Shown: in pieces, positions 17,541 through 26,437 of the stretch | Layout: each line of letters opens with the position of its first letter | Numbering within the stretch: position 1 is the first letter of the stretch | NCBI GenBank assembly: GCA_041394245.1 | Contig: JAWKIR010000003.1 | Coordinates: forward strand, 62,001-126,000 | DNA: 64,000 nt | Reading direction: 5' to 3' | From: Acidimicrobiales bacterium | GTDB lineage: Bacteria; Actinomycetota; Acidimicrobiia; Acidimicrobiales; Aldehydirespiratoraceae | Made by a program: the position numbers and the translations under genes | Notes under the pieces: model-generated | Seen by the model: only the letters and a program-made list of their open reading frames with translations | What the model was told of the DNA's origin: nothing | The model's database searches: none

Positions 17541-18224
17541 ATGACCGACGATTCGCCCGACCCGAGACTCCGCGTGGTCGTCGTCGACGATCAGGCACTG
17601 ATGCGCACCGGGTTCCGCATGATCCTCGAATCGGCCGACATCGACGTCGTCGCCGAAGCCGAGAACGGCCGCGACGCGATCGCGGTCGTCGCGTCGACCA
17701 ACCCCGATGTCGTGCTGATGGACGTCCGGATGCCCGAGCTCGACGGCGTCGAAGCGACCCGACGGATCACCGAGTCCGGCTCGATGTCGCGGGTCCTCAT
17801 CCTCACCACCTTCGATCTCGACGAATACGTCTACGGCGCGCTGAGAGCAGGCGCCGCCGGCTTCCTCCTCAAGGACACCCCACCGGAGAAGCTCATCGAA
17901 GCGGTGCGGGTGGTCGCCGCCGGCGAGGCACTGCTGGCACCGTCGGTCACCCGTCGTCTCGTCGAGGAGTTCGCCGCGCGGTCGCCGCAGGCCACCCCGG
18001 TCGCCGGGCTCGACCAGCTCACCGACCGCGAGACCGAGGTGCTCGAGGCAATGGCCCGCGGGTTGTCCAATGCCGAGATCGCCGAGGTGCTCTTCGTGGG
18101 CGAGACGACGGTCAAGACCCATGTCGGCCGGGTGCTCATGAAGCTGGGCGTTCGGGACCGGGTCCAGGCCGTCGTCGCCGCCTACGAGTCGGGTCTGATC
18201 CGGCCCGGTCAGGGATCACCCTGA
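17541..18224 (+). CDS. NarL/LuxR-family response regulator
   Basis: A 227-residue regulator. The receiver domain has D16/D17, phospho-acceptor D61 (V-V-L-M-D-V-R-M-P) and the conserved K in F-L-L-K-D-T-P-P near 111. The C-terminal LuxR helix-turn-helix (about 158-220) has L-T-D-R-E-T-E-V-L and L-S-N-A-E-I-A-x-x-L-F with V-K-T-H-V-G-R. It is the cognate partner of the kinase just upstream. Two copies of an 18-base dyad flank this pair, one before the kinase gene and one before the first ABC gene. This suggests autoregulation and direct control of the ABC modules downstream. Confidence 0.92.
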   Translation: MTDDSPDPRLRVVVVDDQALMRTGFRMILESADIDVVAEAENGRDAIAVVASTNPDVVLMDVRMPELDGVEATRRITESGSMSRVLILTTFDLDEYVYGALRAGAAGFLLKDTPPEKLIEAVRVVAAGEALLAPSVTRRLVEEFAARSPQATPVAGLDQLTDRETEVLEAMARGLSNAEIAEVLFVGETTVKTHVGRVLMKLGVRDRVQAVVAAYESGLIRPGQGSP

Positions 18225-18241
18225 GGCGACCCTGAGCGGCC

Positions 18242-18260
18242 GTCATCCTCGCGGATGACC
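18242..18260. promoter_or_regulatory. shared dyad operator, copy 2 (GTCATCC-N4-GGATGAC)
   Basis: GTCATCC-TCGC-GGATGAC has 7-bp perfect arms and shares an identical 18-base core with 16273-16290. It lies just after the response regulator gene and about 120 bases before the first ABC ATPase gene, upstream of a -10-like TACGTT at 18338-18343. Confidence 0.55.
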
Positions 18261-18381
18261 CGGCGTCGCCGCTCGTCCGTCCACGACAGGAGGGGCGAAT
18301 CAGCACTGCGCCCGACGACGTCGAAGCGGGGAATTCGTACGTTCGGGACAACGAGTCATCCCCCGTTCGAAAGGCGAACCA

Positions 18382-19161
18382 ATGACGGTTCTCGATCCCC
18401 CGATCATCCCGCGTCCCCCCACCGGCCCCCGGGCCAGAAACGTCGCGGCGAGCGCCGTCGGCGTCTCCAAGGTCTACGGATCGGGCGACACCGTGGTCCG
18501 CGCGCTCGACGACGTCGACGTCGACTTCGTCAAGGGCCACTTCACCGCGATCATGGGCCCGTCGGGCTCGGGCAAGTCGACGCTGATGCACTGCCTCGCC
18601 GGACTCGACACGGTGAGCGCGGGCGAGGTGTACGTCGGCGACACCGACCTCTCGGGCCTCTCCGAGCGCGACCTCACGCTGCTGCGCCGCGATCAGATCG
18701 GCTTCATCTTCCAGGCCTTCAACCTCGTCCCGACGCTGTCGGCCATGGAGAACATCACGCTGCCGATGGACCTCGCCGGCGTGAAGCCCGATCGGGAGTG
18801 GCTCGACGAGGTGATCCGCACCGTCGGCCTGGCCGACCGGACCGGTCATCGTCCGAGCGAGCTGTCGGGCGGCCAACAGCAGCGCGTGGCCGTCAGTCGG
18901 GCGCTGGCGAGTCGGCCCCAGATCATCTTCGCCGACGAACCCACCGGCAACCTCGACTCCACGACCGGTGGCGAGATCCTCGCCTTCATGCGCCGGGCCG
19001 TGCGTGAGCTCGGTCAGACCATCGTGATGGTCACCCACGATCCCGTCGCCGCGTCCTACGCCGACCGGGTCATCTTCCTCGCCGACGGCAAGATCGTCGA
19101 CGAGCTGCACGGCCCGACCCCGGAGTCGGTCCTCGACCGCATGAAGTCGCTGGGGAGCTGA
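18382..19161 (+). CDS. MacB/LolD-type ABC transporter ATPase, module 1
   Basis: A 259-residue ATPase with Walker A G-P-S-G-S-G-K-S-T, Q-loop I-F-Q-A-F-N-L-V-P, signature L-S-G-G-Q-Q-Q-R, Walker B I-I-F-A-D-E-P-T-G-N-L-D and switch His V-T-H-D-P. These blocks are diagnostic of the LolD/MacB/FtsE class, which powers mechanotransmission rather than classical transport. It is followed after one base by its FtsX-type permease. It is highly similar to the ATPase at 21818-22564 over nearly the full length, so the two modules arose by duplication. It follows a two-component system, a context typical of cell-envelope or antimicrobial-peptide defence. Confidence 0.9.
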   Translation: MTVLDPPIIPRPPTGPRARNVAASAVGVSKVYGSGDTVVRALDDVDVDFVKGHFTAIMGPSGSGKSTLMHCLAGLDTVSAGEVYVGDTDLSGLSERDLTLLRRDQIGFIFQAFNLVPTLSAMENITLPMDLAGVKPDREWLDEVIRTVGLADRTGHRPSELSGGQQQRVAVSRALASRPQIIFADEPTGNLDSTTGGEILAFMRRAVRELGQTIVMVTHDPVAASYADRVIFLADGKIVDELHGPTPESVLDRMKSLGS

Positions 19162-19162
19162 C

Positions 19163-21709
19163 ATGTTGCGTCTCACCCTCCGCAATCTCGCGGCCAACAA
19201 GGCCCGCTTCATGATGACCACCTTCGCAGTGGTCCTCGGTGTCGGTTTCGTCGTCTCGAGCTTCGTGATGTCCGACGGTCTCCGTTCGACGTTCACCCAG
19301 CTGTCGGAGGACATCACCGCCGGCACCGACCTGCTCGTTCGTCCCACCAGCGACTTCGGCGAACCTCTGCCCCTCCCGGAGGAGATCGTCGCCGACGTCC
19401 TCGCAGTGGACGGTGTCGACAACGCGGTCGCCTTCATGGAGTCGGCCGAGAACGAGATCCAACCGATCAAGGCCGACGGCACGACGATCACCACGTCGGG
19501 TCCTCCGCAGATCACGTTCGCGTGGACCAACGAGACCGAGATCGGCGCGTTCACCGTCGTCGAGGGCACCGCTCCCGACGAACCGGGCGAGTTCTCGATG
19601 GACCACACGGCGGCGGCCAAGCACGGCTTCGAGGTCGGCCGGACCTACGACCTGATCACCCCGCTGGGCGTCCAGGAGGGATTCACCCTCGTGGCGACCA
19701 CGAGCTTCGGTGCCGACAACGCAACCGTCGGGGCGACGCTCATGCACGTGTCACTCGACGAGGCACAACGCCTGTTCGGCGATGAAGGTCTCGTCCAGCA
19801 GATCGCCGTCAGCCTCGATCCCGGCGCGGATGCCGCCGCCGTCACCGAGGCGATCGCGCCACTGCTCGGCGACACCACGGCCGAGATCGTCGACCAGGCG
19901 ACCGTCACCGCGGAGCAGGCCGACGAGTTCAACTCGAGCATCACGATCGTGGGCAACGTCCTCCTCGGGTTCGCGATCGTCTCGCTGTTCGTCTCGATCT
20001 TCATCATCTACAACACGTTCGCGATCGTGCTCGGGCAGCGGGTGCGGGAGATGGGCCTGCTGCGTGCCATCGGTGCGGATCCGGTCCAGCTGCGCCGCTC
20101 GGTGATGGCCGAAGCGGTCATCGTCGGCCTCGTCGCCAGTGTGACCGGGCTCGCCGCCGGCGTCGGCATCGCCGCCCTGCTGACGGCCGTGTTCGAAGCG
20201 ATCGGTGCCGAGCTGCCGGCCTATCCGACGATCCTGTCGGCCCGCACGATCATCATCGCGATGGTGCTCGGCGTCGGCGTCACGGTCGCCTCGTCGATCG
20301 CGCCGGCGCGCACCGCGGCCGGCGTCTCTGCGATCGTCGCACTGCGAGACGGTGCCGTCATCACGAAGGAGAACGGGCGTCAGCGCCTCGTTCGCGGTGG
20401 CCTCACCCTGGCCGCCGGCATCGCGCTCGGTTGCCTCGGGCTGTTCGGCCCGAGCCTGTCGACCCTCCCCCTGATCCTCACGTTGGGGCTCGCCGCGGTC
20501 CTCGTCTTCCTGGGCCTCGTCCTCGCCAGCCCGGCGGTCGCCCGACCGTTGACCGCGGTGCTCGGATGGCCGGTGGCGAAGCTGATGGGCACGGCCGGCG
20601 GCCTCGCCCGCGGCAACGCGAGTCGCAACCCACGACGCACGGCGACAACGGCCGCTGCGCTCATGATCGGGTTGTCGCTCGTCACGATGGGCTATGTCGT
20701 GGGCGAGTCGGTCAAGACCAGCCTCGGCAATCTCATCGAGGGCTCGGTGACCGCCGACTACGTCATCGCCGGCAACGACGACGACACGGGCATCTCGCCG
20801 GCCCTGGCCGACGACCTGGCGGCGACCGGACGGTTCTCCGCCGTCACGGGCATGCGCTACGACGACGCCCGGCTGGGCGGTGACGTCCTCGAGGTGACCG
20901 CCCTCGACCTCGGTGCGGTCGATCAACTCTTCGACATCGATCTCGAGGAAGGCTCGATCCCGTCGTCCGACGCGACCGATGTCATCGTGCTGCACGACGA
21001 CCTCGCCGCCGACCTCGCCGTCGGGGTGGGCGACACCGTCCCGATCGAGTTCGTGAGCGGCTTCACCACCGACCTCACCGTGGCCGGCCTCTACGCCGAC
21101 GCGACGATCTTCGAGGATCCACTGGTCCCCGACCAGGTCTTCGACGCGGCCGGCGCATCGGCGACCGACGAGTGGATCGCCGCGGCCCTGCCCGACGGGG
21201 TGTCGACCGCCGATGTCGCTCCTCTCGTGGCCCAGCTGCAGCAGACCTACCCCCAGGTCTCGATCGACACGGCTTCGGAGTTCCAGCAGTCGTTCGAGGA
21301 CACGATCGACTCGGCCCTCCTCGTGGTCAACGCGCTCCTGGCCCTCGCCGTCGTGATCGCCCTGATCGGCATCGCCAACACGCTGGCCCTGTCGGTGCAC
21401 GAGCGGACCCGTGAACTGGGCCTGCTCCGCGCCGTCGGCATGACCCGGCGCCAGACCCGGCGCATGGTGCGCTGGGAGGCCGTCCTCGTGTCGCTGTTCG
21501 GCGCCGTCCTCGGCGTAGCCGCCGGGACCCTGTTCGGCTGGGGCGCCGTGAGTGCGCTGCCGGCCGACACGTTCGGCGGATCGCTCACCATCCCGATCCC
21601 CCAGATCGCCCAGGTGGTCGTCCTGGCCGCAACCGCCACCCTGATCGCCGCATGGCTCCCCGCCCGGCGGGCAGGACGGCTCAACGTGCTCGACGCCATC
21701 TCCCACTGA
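19163..21709 (+). CDS. FtsX/MacB-type ABC permease, module 1
   Basis: An 848-residue permease with duplicated FtsX domains. The first transmembrane helix lies at about residues 13-33, followed by an extracytoplasmic domain of about 200 residues rich in Asp/Glu. A three-helix block comes at about 260-390, including the conserved R-E-M-G-L-L-R-A-I-G. A middle pair of helices and a second helix start near 490 (A-R-G-N-A-S-R-N-P-R-R-T-A) precede another extracellular domain and a final three-helix FtsX block with R-E-L-G-L-L-R-A-V-G-M. It ends in the R-A-G-R-L-N-V-L-D-A-I signature. GGGGAG lies seven bases before ATG 19163. It functions with the ATPase upstream in the cytoplasmic membrane. Confidence 0.9.
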   Translation: MLRLTLRNLAANKARFMMTTFAVVLGVGFVVSSFVMSDGLRSTFTQLSEDITAGTDLLVRPTSDFGEPLPLPEEIVADVLAVDGVDNAVAFMESAENEIQPIKADGTTITTSGPPQITFAWTNETEIGAFTVVEGTAPDEPGEFSMDHTAAAKHGFEVGRTYDLITPLGVQEGFTLVATTSFGADNATVGATLMHVSLDEAQRLFGDEGLVQQIAVSLDPGADAAAVTEAIAPLLGDTTAEIVDQATVTAEQADEFNSSITIVGNVLLGFAIVSLFVSIFIIYNTFAIVLGQRVREMGLLRAIGADPVQLRRSVMAEAVIVGLVASVTGLAAGVGIAALLTAVFEAIGAELPAYPTILSARTIIIAMVLGVGVTVASSIAPARTAAGVSAIVALRDGAVITKENGRQRLVRGGLTLAAGIALGCLGLFGPSLSTLPLILTLGLAAVLVFLGLVLASPAVARPLTAVLGWPVAKLMGTAGGLARGNASRNPRRTATTAAALMIGLSLVTMGYVVGESVKTSLGNLIEGSVTADYVIAGNDDDTGISPALADDLAATGRFSAVTGMRYDDARLGGDVLEVTALDLGAVDQLFDIDLEEGSIPSSDATDVIVLHDDLAADLAVGVGDTVPIEFVSGFTTDLTVAGLYADATIFEDPLVPDQVFDAAGASATDEWIAAALPDGVSTADVAPLVAQLQQTYPQVSIDTASEFQQSFEDTIDSALLVVNALLALAVVIALIGIANTLALSVHERTRELGLLRAVGMTRRQTRRMVRWEAVLVSLFGAVLGVAAGTLFGWGAVSALPADTFGGSLTIPIPQIAQVVVLAATATLIAAWLPARRAGRLNVLDAISH

Positions 21710-21714
21710 TCCCC

Positions 21715-21782
21715 CACCGGCAAGAAGGTATGGGTGTCTGACACCCATACCTTCTTTGGAGCCCCATACCTTCTTGCCGGTG
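21715..21782. repeat. three-arm inverted repeat with two alternative pairings
   Basis: Arm A at 21715-21734 is the exact 20-base reverse complement of arm C at 21763-21782. Within the same stretch 21722-21738 is the exact 17-base reverse complement of arm B at 21740-21756, with a single central base. Arm A can therefore pair with B or with C but not both. It fills most of the gap between permease 1 and the second ATPase gene. No T-tract follows. It could be a transcription attenuator, a processing or stability hairpin, or a miniature mobile repeat. Confidence 0.85.
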
Positions 21783-21817
21783 CGTAGGCTCTCCGGAGCA
21801 AACCCCCACTTGGAGAA

Positions 21818-22564
21818 ATGATGACGCAGGCGACCGTGACCACCGGACCCGCGGCGCGAGCCGTCGGCGCGAAGAAGTACTACGGCGAGGGCGACACCGA
21901 GGTCCGGGCGCTCGACGATGTCGACGTCGAATTCGAACGGGGAAAGTTCACCGCGATCATGGGGCCGTCCGGTTCCGGCAAGTCCACGCTGATGCACTGT
22001 CAGGCCGGTCTCGACACCCTGACCGGTGGCCAGGTGTTCATCGGCGACACCGACCTCTCCGCCCTCAGCGAGCGCGAGCTCACCCTGCTGCGACGCGACA
22101 ACGTGGGCTTCATCTTCCAGGCGTTCAACCTCGTGCCGACGCTCTCGGCGCTGGAGAACATCACCCTCCCCATGGATCTCGCCGGCGTGCAACCCGATCC
22201 GGCGTGGCTCGACGAGGTCATCACCACGGTCGGCCTGGCCGACCGCGTCGACCATCGCCCCAACGAGCTCTCCGGCGGGCAGCAACAGCGCGTCGCCGTG
22301 AGCCGGGCGTTGGCCAGTCGACCCGAGATCATCTTCGCCGACGAACCCACCGGCAACCTCGACTCCACCACCGGCACCGAGATCCTCGCGTTCATGCGCC
22401 ACGCGGTCGACTCCTTCGGCCAGACCATCGTGATGGTCACCCACGATCCCGTCGCCGCGGCCTACGCCGACCGCGTCATCTTCCTCGCCGACGGCAAGGT
22501 CGTCGACGAGCTCCTCGACCCCGACGTCGAGCGGGTGATCGACGAGATGAAGAAGCTGCGCTGA
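21818..22564 (+). CDS. MacB/LolD-type ABC transporter ATPase, module 2
   Basis: A 248-residue paralogue of the ATPase at 18382-19161 with the same Walker A, Q-loop (I-F-Q-A-F-N-L-V-P), L-S-G-G-Q-Q-Q-R signature, A-D-E-P-T-G-N-L-D and V-T-H-D-P. Differences concentrate in the N-terminal 15 residues and in the final 20. Two adjacent ATGs (21818, 21821) follow GGAG; the second has the better spacing. Its stop overlaps the start of the second permease by one base (TGATG). It lies after the three-arm repeat, so its transcription may be modulated relative to module 1. Confidence 0.9.
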   Translation: MMTQATVTTGPAARAVGAKKYYGEGDTEVRALDDVDVEFERGKFTAIMGPSGSGKSTLMHCQAGLDTLTGGQVFIGDTDLSALSERELTLLRRDNVGFIFQAFNLVPTLSALENITLPMDLAGVQPDPAWLDEVITTVGLADRVDHRPNELSGGQQQRVAVSRALASRPEIIFADEPTGNLDSTTGTEILAFMRHAVDSFGQTIVMVTHDPVAAAYADRVIFLADGKVVDELLDPDVERVIDEMKKLR

Positions 22565-25500
22565 TGATCTGGAAGCTCATCCGCCGCAACGTGGCGGGAA
22601 AGCCGTTCCGGTTCCTGCTCACCTGCTCGGCGGTCACCGCCGGCGTGATGTTCGTGGTCGGCATCTTCGTGTTCACCGACGGTCTGCGCCAGACCTTCTC
22701 CGAGCTCGCGGGCGACATCGAGGGCAACGTCGACCTCGCCGTGCGCACCGAGGTCGACTTCGGCGGCGACTTCGCCCGCCCGGTCGTCGACGTCGAGGTG
22801 GCGGACACCCTGCGCGCCCTGCCCGACGTCGCCGCGGTGCAGCCGCGGATCATCGGCCAGGTCACCGTGATCGACGGCCAGGGCGAACCGCAGGAGGGCA
22901 ACGGCCCCAACATCGGGTTCAACTGGGAAGCCGAGACGCCCAACCCGCGACTGTTCCTCCAAGAGGGCCGCGCCCCTGAAGGCCCGAACGAGTTCGCCTT
23001 CGAGCAGACCTCGTTCGAGGAGGGCGACTTCGTCATCGGCGAGACCTACTCGATCGAGGCTCCCGGCGGCGTCTACGACGATGTCGAACTCGTCGGCACC
23101 TTCTTCTTCGCCGCCGAGGACGGCGGTGCCACCGTGGGAGCGAAGCTCGCGACCTTCGAGCTCGACTGGGCACTCGAGATCATCAATCTCGACACCGGCT
23201 ACAACGACATCACCCTCGTACTCGACGAGGGCGCCGACGTGCTCGAGGCCACGCGAGACATCCGTGCCGCGATCGACCCCGGCCTCGAGGTCGTGACCGG
23301 CGAGGTGCTCCAGGACGAGACGCAGGAACAGTTCAACGAGTTCATCGGCGTGTTCCAGACGATCCTGCTCGTCTTCGCCTTCATCATCCTGGTGGTCTCC
23401 GCCTTCGTCATCTTCAACGTCTTCTCCATCCTGATCGGCCAGCGCATCCGCGAGCTGGGTCTGCTCCGAGCCATCGGTGCGACGGGACGTCAGGTCACGA
23501 CCGCGCTCATCGGTGAGGCCTTCCTCGTCGGCGTCTTCGCCATGGTGGTCGGCACCGCACTCGGCATCGGCTTCGGCTGGACACTGCGCTGGCTGCTGCA
23601 GCAATTCGACTTCGGTCCGCAGGGCAACGAACTCGTGCTCCGACCCGCCACCTTCGTCTGGGGTGCCGTCGTCGGCATCCTCGTGACGCTGGCCAGCGCC
23701 ATCGCCCCGGCACTGCGGGCCCGTCACGTGAGCCCGATGGCCGCGCTACGAGAAGATGCCCGGCTGGTCCGCCGCGAACCGGCCGTCAACCTGCCGTTCG
23801 GCATCATCGTCACGCTCGCCGGCTGGGTGCTCATCGGCCTCGCGGTGTCGACGGCCGAATGGAGCGTGATCCTCCCGCTCGGGCTGATCGGTGCTTTCGC
23901 CAACACCTTTGGAGTCCGCCGCATCAACACGGTCGCGGGCCGCTACGCCACCTTGGCGCTCGGCGTGGTGTTGCTGATCATCGCGGTGGTCGCCGACCTC
24001 GATGTGGTGGCCCTGCTGTCACTGCTCGGCGTCGCCGCCATCACACTGTTCCTCGGCGTCAACGCGATCAGCCCCGCCCTCGCCCGTCCGGTCAGCAACT
24101 TCCTCGGCCGTTGGCCGCTGGCGATCCTGCTCGGCCTCATGGGCGTCGTGGTCACGCTCGTCGGCCTGGCCGCCACGGTCGGCTCGGCCTACTTGATCGT
24201 CCTGTCACTCAAGGACGTCATCACCGATTTCGACATGGCCGGCGTGGTCGGCTTCGTCGCTGCGTTCGTCCCGCTGGCGCTCGCGCTGGCGATCCTGGCC
24301 GTCGGCCGTCGCGCCATCGACGCCTCGTTCATCATGGGGTGGCGATGGACCCAGGTCCTCTCCGGCATCGGCATCTTCCTCGTCGGCGCGGTCGGCGGGG
24401 TCCTCTCGCTCCTCGGCCTCGTGGGTCTGCTCACCGGCGAGTGGGGCCGCGTCGCGTTCCTCGCGATCGGTGCAGCAGTCTGCGTCGGCGCATGGTCCCT
24501 GCGCCGTTTCGTCCCCTCTGCCATGAAGTCCAACGCCAGGATGGCCCGCGAGAACGCCGGCCGAAGCCCGCGCCGCACCGCCTCGGCCGCCGCGGCGCTC
24601 ATGATCGGCCTTGCCCTCGTCAGCACCGCCACCGTGGTGGCCTCGTCGTTCAAGGCGACGTTCGCCGACATCCTCGAGACCTCGGTCACCTCCGACTGGT
24701 TCATCTCACCGACCAACCAGCAGAACCCGACCGCCGGCTTCAGCACCCAGCTGGCCGAGGAACTCCGTGCGCTGCCCGAGACCGCCAGCGTATTGAGCTA
24801 CCAGTTCAGCCTCGAGGCCTTCCGCACCGAGTTCGACGGGCTCGTCCGTGACAGCTCGGCGACCAGCCTCGCCGAGTCGCTCGACCACATCGACCCCGAC
24901 ATCGTCGAACTCGACGAGACGCTGCTCGGCCGCGACGCGATCCTCGTCCACGAGGACTTCGCGAACGACAACGGCTTCTCCGTCGGCTCGCAGTTCACCG
25001 TCCAGTTCAACGACGGCGCCGACGAGACGGTCACCGTCGCCGGTATCTACGCCGACTCGAGCATCTATGGCAACCGCGTCGTCGACCTCGAGATGTGGAC
25101 CGACCACTTCACGACGGGCATCGACCAGTTCGTCTCGGTGATCATCGCCGATGGCGTGAGCGAGGACGACGCCCGCGCCGCGATCGAAACGGTGACCGAC
25201 GAGTACTCCCAGGTCAATGTCGACACCCGCGAGGAGTTCCAGGATCGCCAGGAGGGCCAGATCGACTCGATCCTGACCGTGTTCAACGTGTTGCTGCTGG
25301 TCGCGATCATCATCGCCCTGCTCGGCATCGCCATCACGCTCGCCCTGTCGGTCTTCGAACGCACCCGCGAGCTCGGACTCGTCCGCGCCGTCGGCATGAC
25401 CTCCCAGCAGATGCTGCGGATGGTGCTGTTCGAGGGTGCGATCATCGCCGTGTTCGGTGGTGTGCTCGGCGTGGTACTCGGTACGGTCTTCGGCTCCGCG

Positions 25501-25665
25501 GCCGTCGTGGTGATCCCCGACAGCTTCATCCGGGTGCTCGACGTGCCGGTCGGCAGTCTGTTGCAGTACCTCGCCATCGCGTCGATCGCCGGCATCGCCG
25601 CGGCGATCATCCCGGCCCGTCGCGCCGCCCGCCTCAACGTGCTCGACGCCATTTCGCAGGGCTGA
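22564..25665 (+). CDS. FtsX/MacB-type ABC permease, module 2 (enlarged)
   Basis: A 1033-residue permease with the same two FtsX blocks as module 1 (R-E-L-G-L-L-R-A-I-G-A near residue 305; R-E-L-G-L-V-R-A-V-G-M near 940) and the terminal A-A-R-L-N-V-L-D-A-I. It is about 185 residues longer. The extra sequence is in the centre (about 420-680), where several additional hydrophobic helices lie between the two halves, giving a membrane domain of roughly fourteen or more helices instead of about ten. It starts at the ATG that overlaps the ATPase stop. The paralogous pair shows divergence of the permease while the ATPases remained nearly the same. Confidence 0.9.
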   Translation: MIWKLIRRNVAGKPFRFLLTCSAVTAGVMFVVGIFVFTDGLRQTFSELAGDIEGNVDLAVRTEVDFGGDFARPVVDVEVADTLRALPDVAAVQPRIIGQVTVIDGQGEPQEGNGPNIGFNWEAETPNPRLFLQEGRAPEGPNEFAFEQTSFEEGDFVIGETYSIEAPGGVYDDVELVGTFFFAAEDGGATVGAKLATFELDWALEIINLDTGYNDITLVLDEGADVLEATRDIRAAIDPGLEVVTGEVLQDETQEQFNEFIGVFQTILLVFAFIILVVSAFVIFNVFSILIGQRIRELGLLRAIGATGRQVTTALIGEAFLVGVFAMVVGTALGIGFGWTLRWLLQQFDFGPQGNELVLRPATFVWGAVVGILVTLASAIAPALRARHVSPMAALREDARLVRREPAVNLPFGIIVTLAGWVLIGLAVSTAEWSVILPLGLIGAFANTFGVRRINTVAGRYATLALGVVLLIIAVVADLDVVALLSLLGVAAITLFLGVNAISPALARPVSNFLGRWPLAILLGLMGVVVTLVGLAATVGSAYLIVLSLKDVITDFDMAGVVGFVAAFVPLALALAILAVGRRAIDASFIMGWRWTQVLSGIGIFLVGAVGGVLSLLGLVGLLTGEWGRVAFLAIGAAVCVGAWSLRRFVPSAMKSNARMARENAGRSPRRTASAAAALMIGLALVSTATVVASSFKATFADILETSVTSDWFISPTNQQNPTAGFSTQLAEELRALPETASVLSYQFSLEAFRTEFDGLVRDSSATSLAESLDHIDPDIVELDETLLGRDAILVHEDFANDNGFSVGSQFTVQFNDGADETVTVAGIYADSSIYGNRVVDLEMWTDHFTTGIDQFVSVIIADGVSEDDARAAIETVTDEYSQVNVDTREEFQDRQEGQIDSILTVFNVLLLVAIIIALLGIAITLALSVFERTRELGLVRAVGMTSQQMLRMVLFEGAIIAVFGGVLGVVLGTVFGSAAVVVIPDSFIRVLDVPVGSLLQYLAIASIAGIAAAIIPARRAARLNVLDAISQG

Positions 25666-25762
25666 TCCGGCGCCCGGTCCAGCCGGGGTCGAGCGGCACC
25701 GGTATGGGTCGAACGACCCACGCCGACCTCAGTTCGCCGCCCATGCGGCCGACAGGACATCG

Positions 25763-26437
25763 ATGAGCACCAACCCGCGGGGCATCGGCTCGACCGACGA
25801 CCACATCGTCACTGTGCTCGTTGCCGGAGATCCCGCGCGCACCGACCCACTCCGCGTCCCGGACCGCGAGCTCACGATCGTGGGCCACGTCGCCACCGGG
25901 AACGATGCCATCAACACCGTGCTCACCGAACTTCCCGACATCATCCTGCTCGACGTGCGCATCGACGACGCCGACGCACGGGCCGTCTGCCGGCGAGTCC
26001 GCGAATGGGCTCCCGCCACGCGGGCGGTCCTGGCCACGCCGTTCGACGACGAACGGGCCTACACCACCCTCGTCGCGGGGGCATCGGGAGCCGTTCTGCT
26101 CGGGGCCGACGACGAGACGATGACCCGCACGGTGTGCGAGGTCGCCAGGGGCGAGTCGGTCCTCCTCCCCCGCATGGCCGGGCGAGTGATGCACGACATC
26201 GACGCATGGGCCCGTCGGGCCGCCGACCCGATCCATCCACCGCCGACGCTGACCCCGACCGAGCGTGAGGTGCTGCACAGCCTCAGCGAAGGAGTCGACC
26301 CGGCAGAGATCGCGCGGATCCATGCCGTCACGACCCGCCTCGTCAACCTCCACGCCGGGTTCGCCGTCGCCAAGCTCCATCGCTATGTCCACGGCGGCGA
26401 GCGCATCGCGGCCGACCGTCAGGCCGGCGCCGGCTGA
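25763..26437 (+). CDS. degenerate NarL-type response regulator
   Basis: A 224-residue protein with receiver and LuxR-like domains. The phospho-acceptor region I-I-L-L-D-V-R-I-D is present (D near 61), but the acidic pair at the end of strand 1 is replaced (V-L-V-A-G-D-P) and the conserved Lys after strand 5 is missing (L-L-G-A-D-D). The output domain starts well with L-T-P-T-E-R-E-V-L and diverges in the recognition helix. It is therefore probably not controlled by normal phosphorylation, though it may still bind DNA. It lies 97 bases after the second permease gene and has no kinase next to it. It overlaps the convergent nei gene by 19 bases. Confidence 0.75.
   Translation: MSTNPRGIGSTDDHIVTVLVAGDPARTDPLRVPDRELTIVGHVATGNDAINTVLTELPDIILLDVRIDDADARAVCRRVREWAPATRAVLATPFDDERAYTTLVAGASGAVLLGADDETMTRTVCEVARGESVLLPRMAGRVMHDIDAWARRAADPIHPPPTLTPTEREVLHSLSEGVDPAEIARIHAVTTRLVNLHAGFAVAKLHRYVHGGERIAADRQAGAG

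Noticed and set aside
21715..21782. CRISPR array
   Set aside because: The arms are inverted, not direct repeats, there is no regular spacer series, and no cas genes are present.
19751..22444. Nearly 900-codon open frame on the minus strand
   Set aside because: It runs through the FtsX permease and second ATPase on the plus strand, crosses their intergenic region, and is rich in His/Gly/Asp/Arg without any motif. It is a shadow frame.
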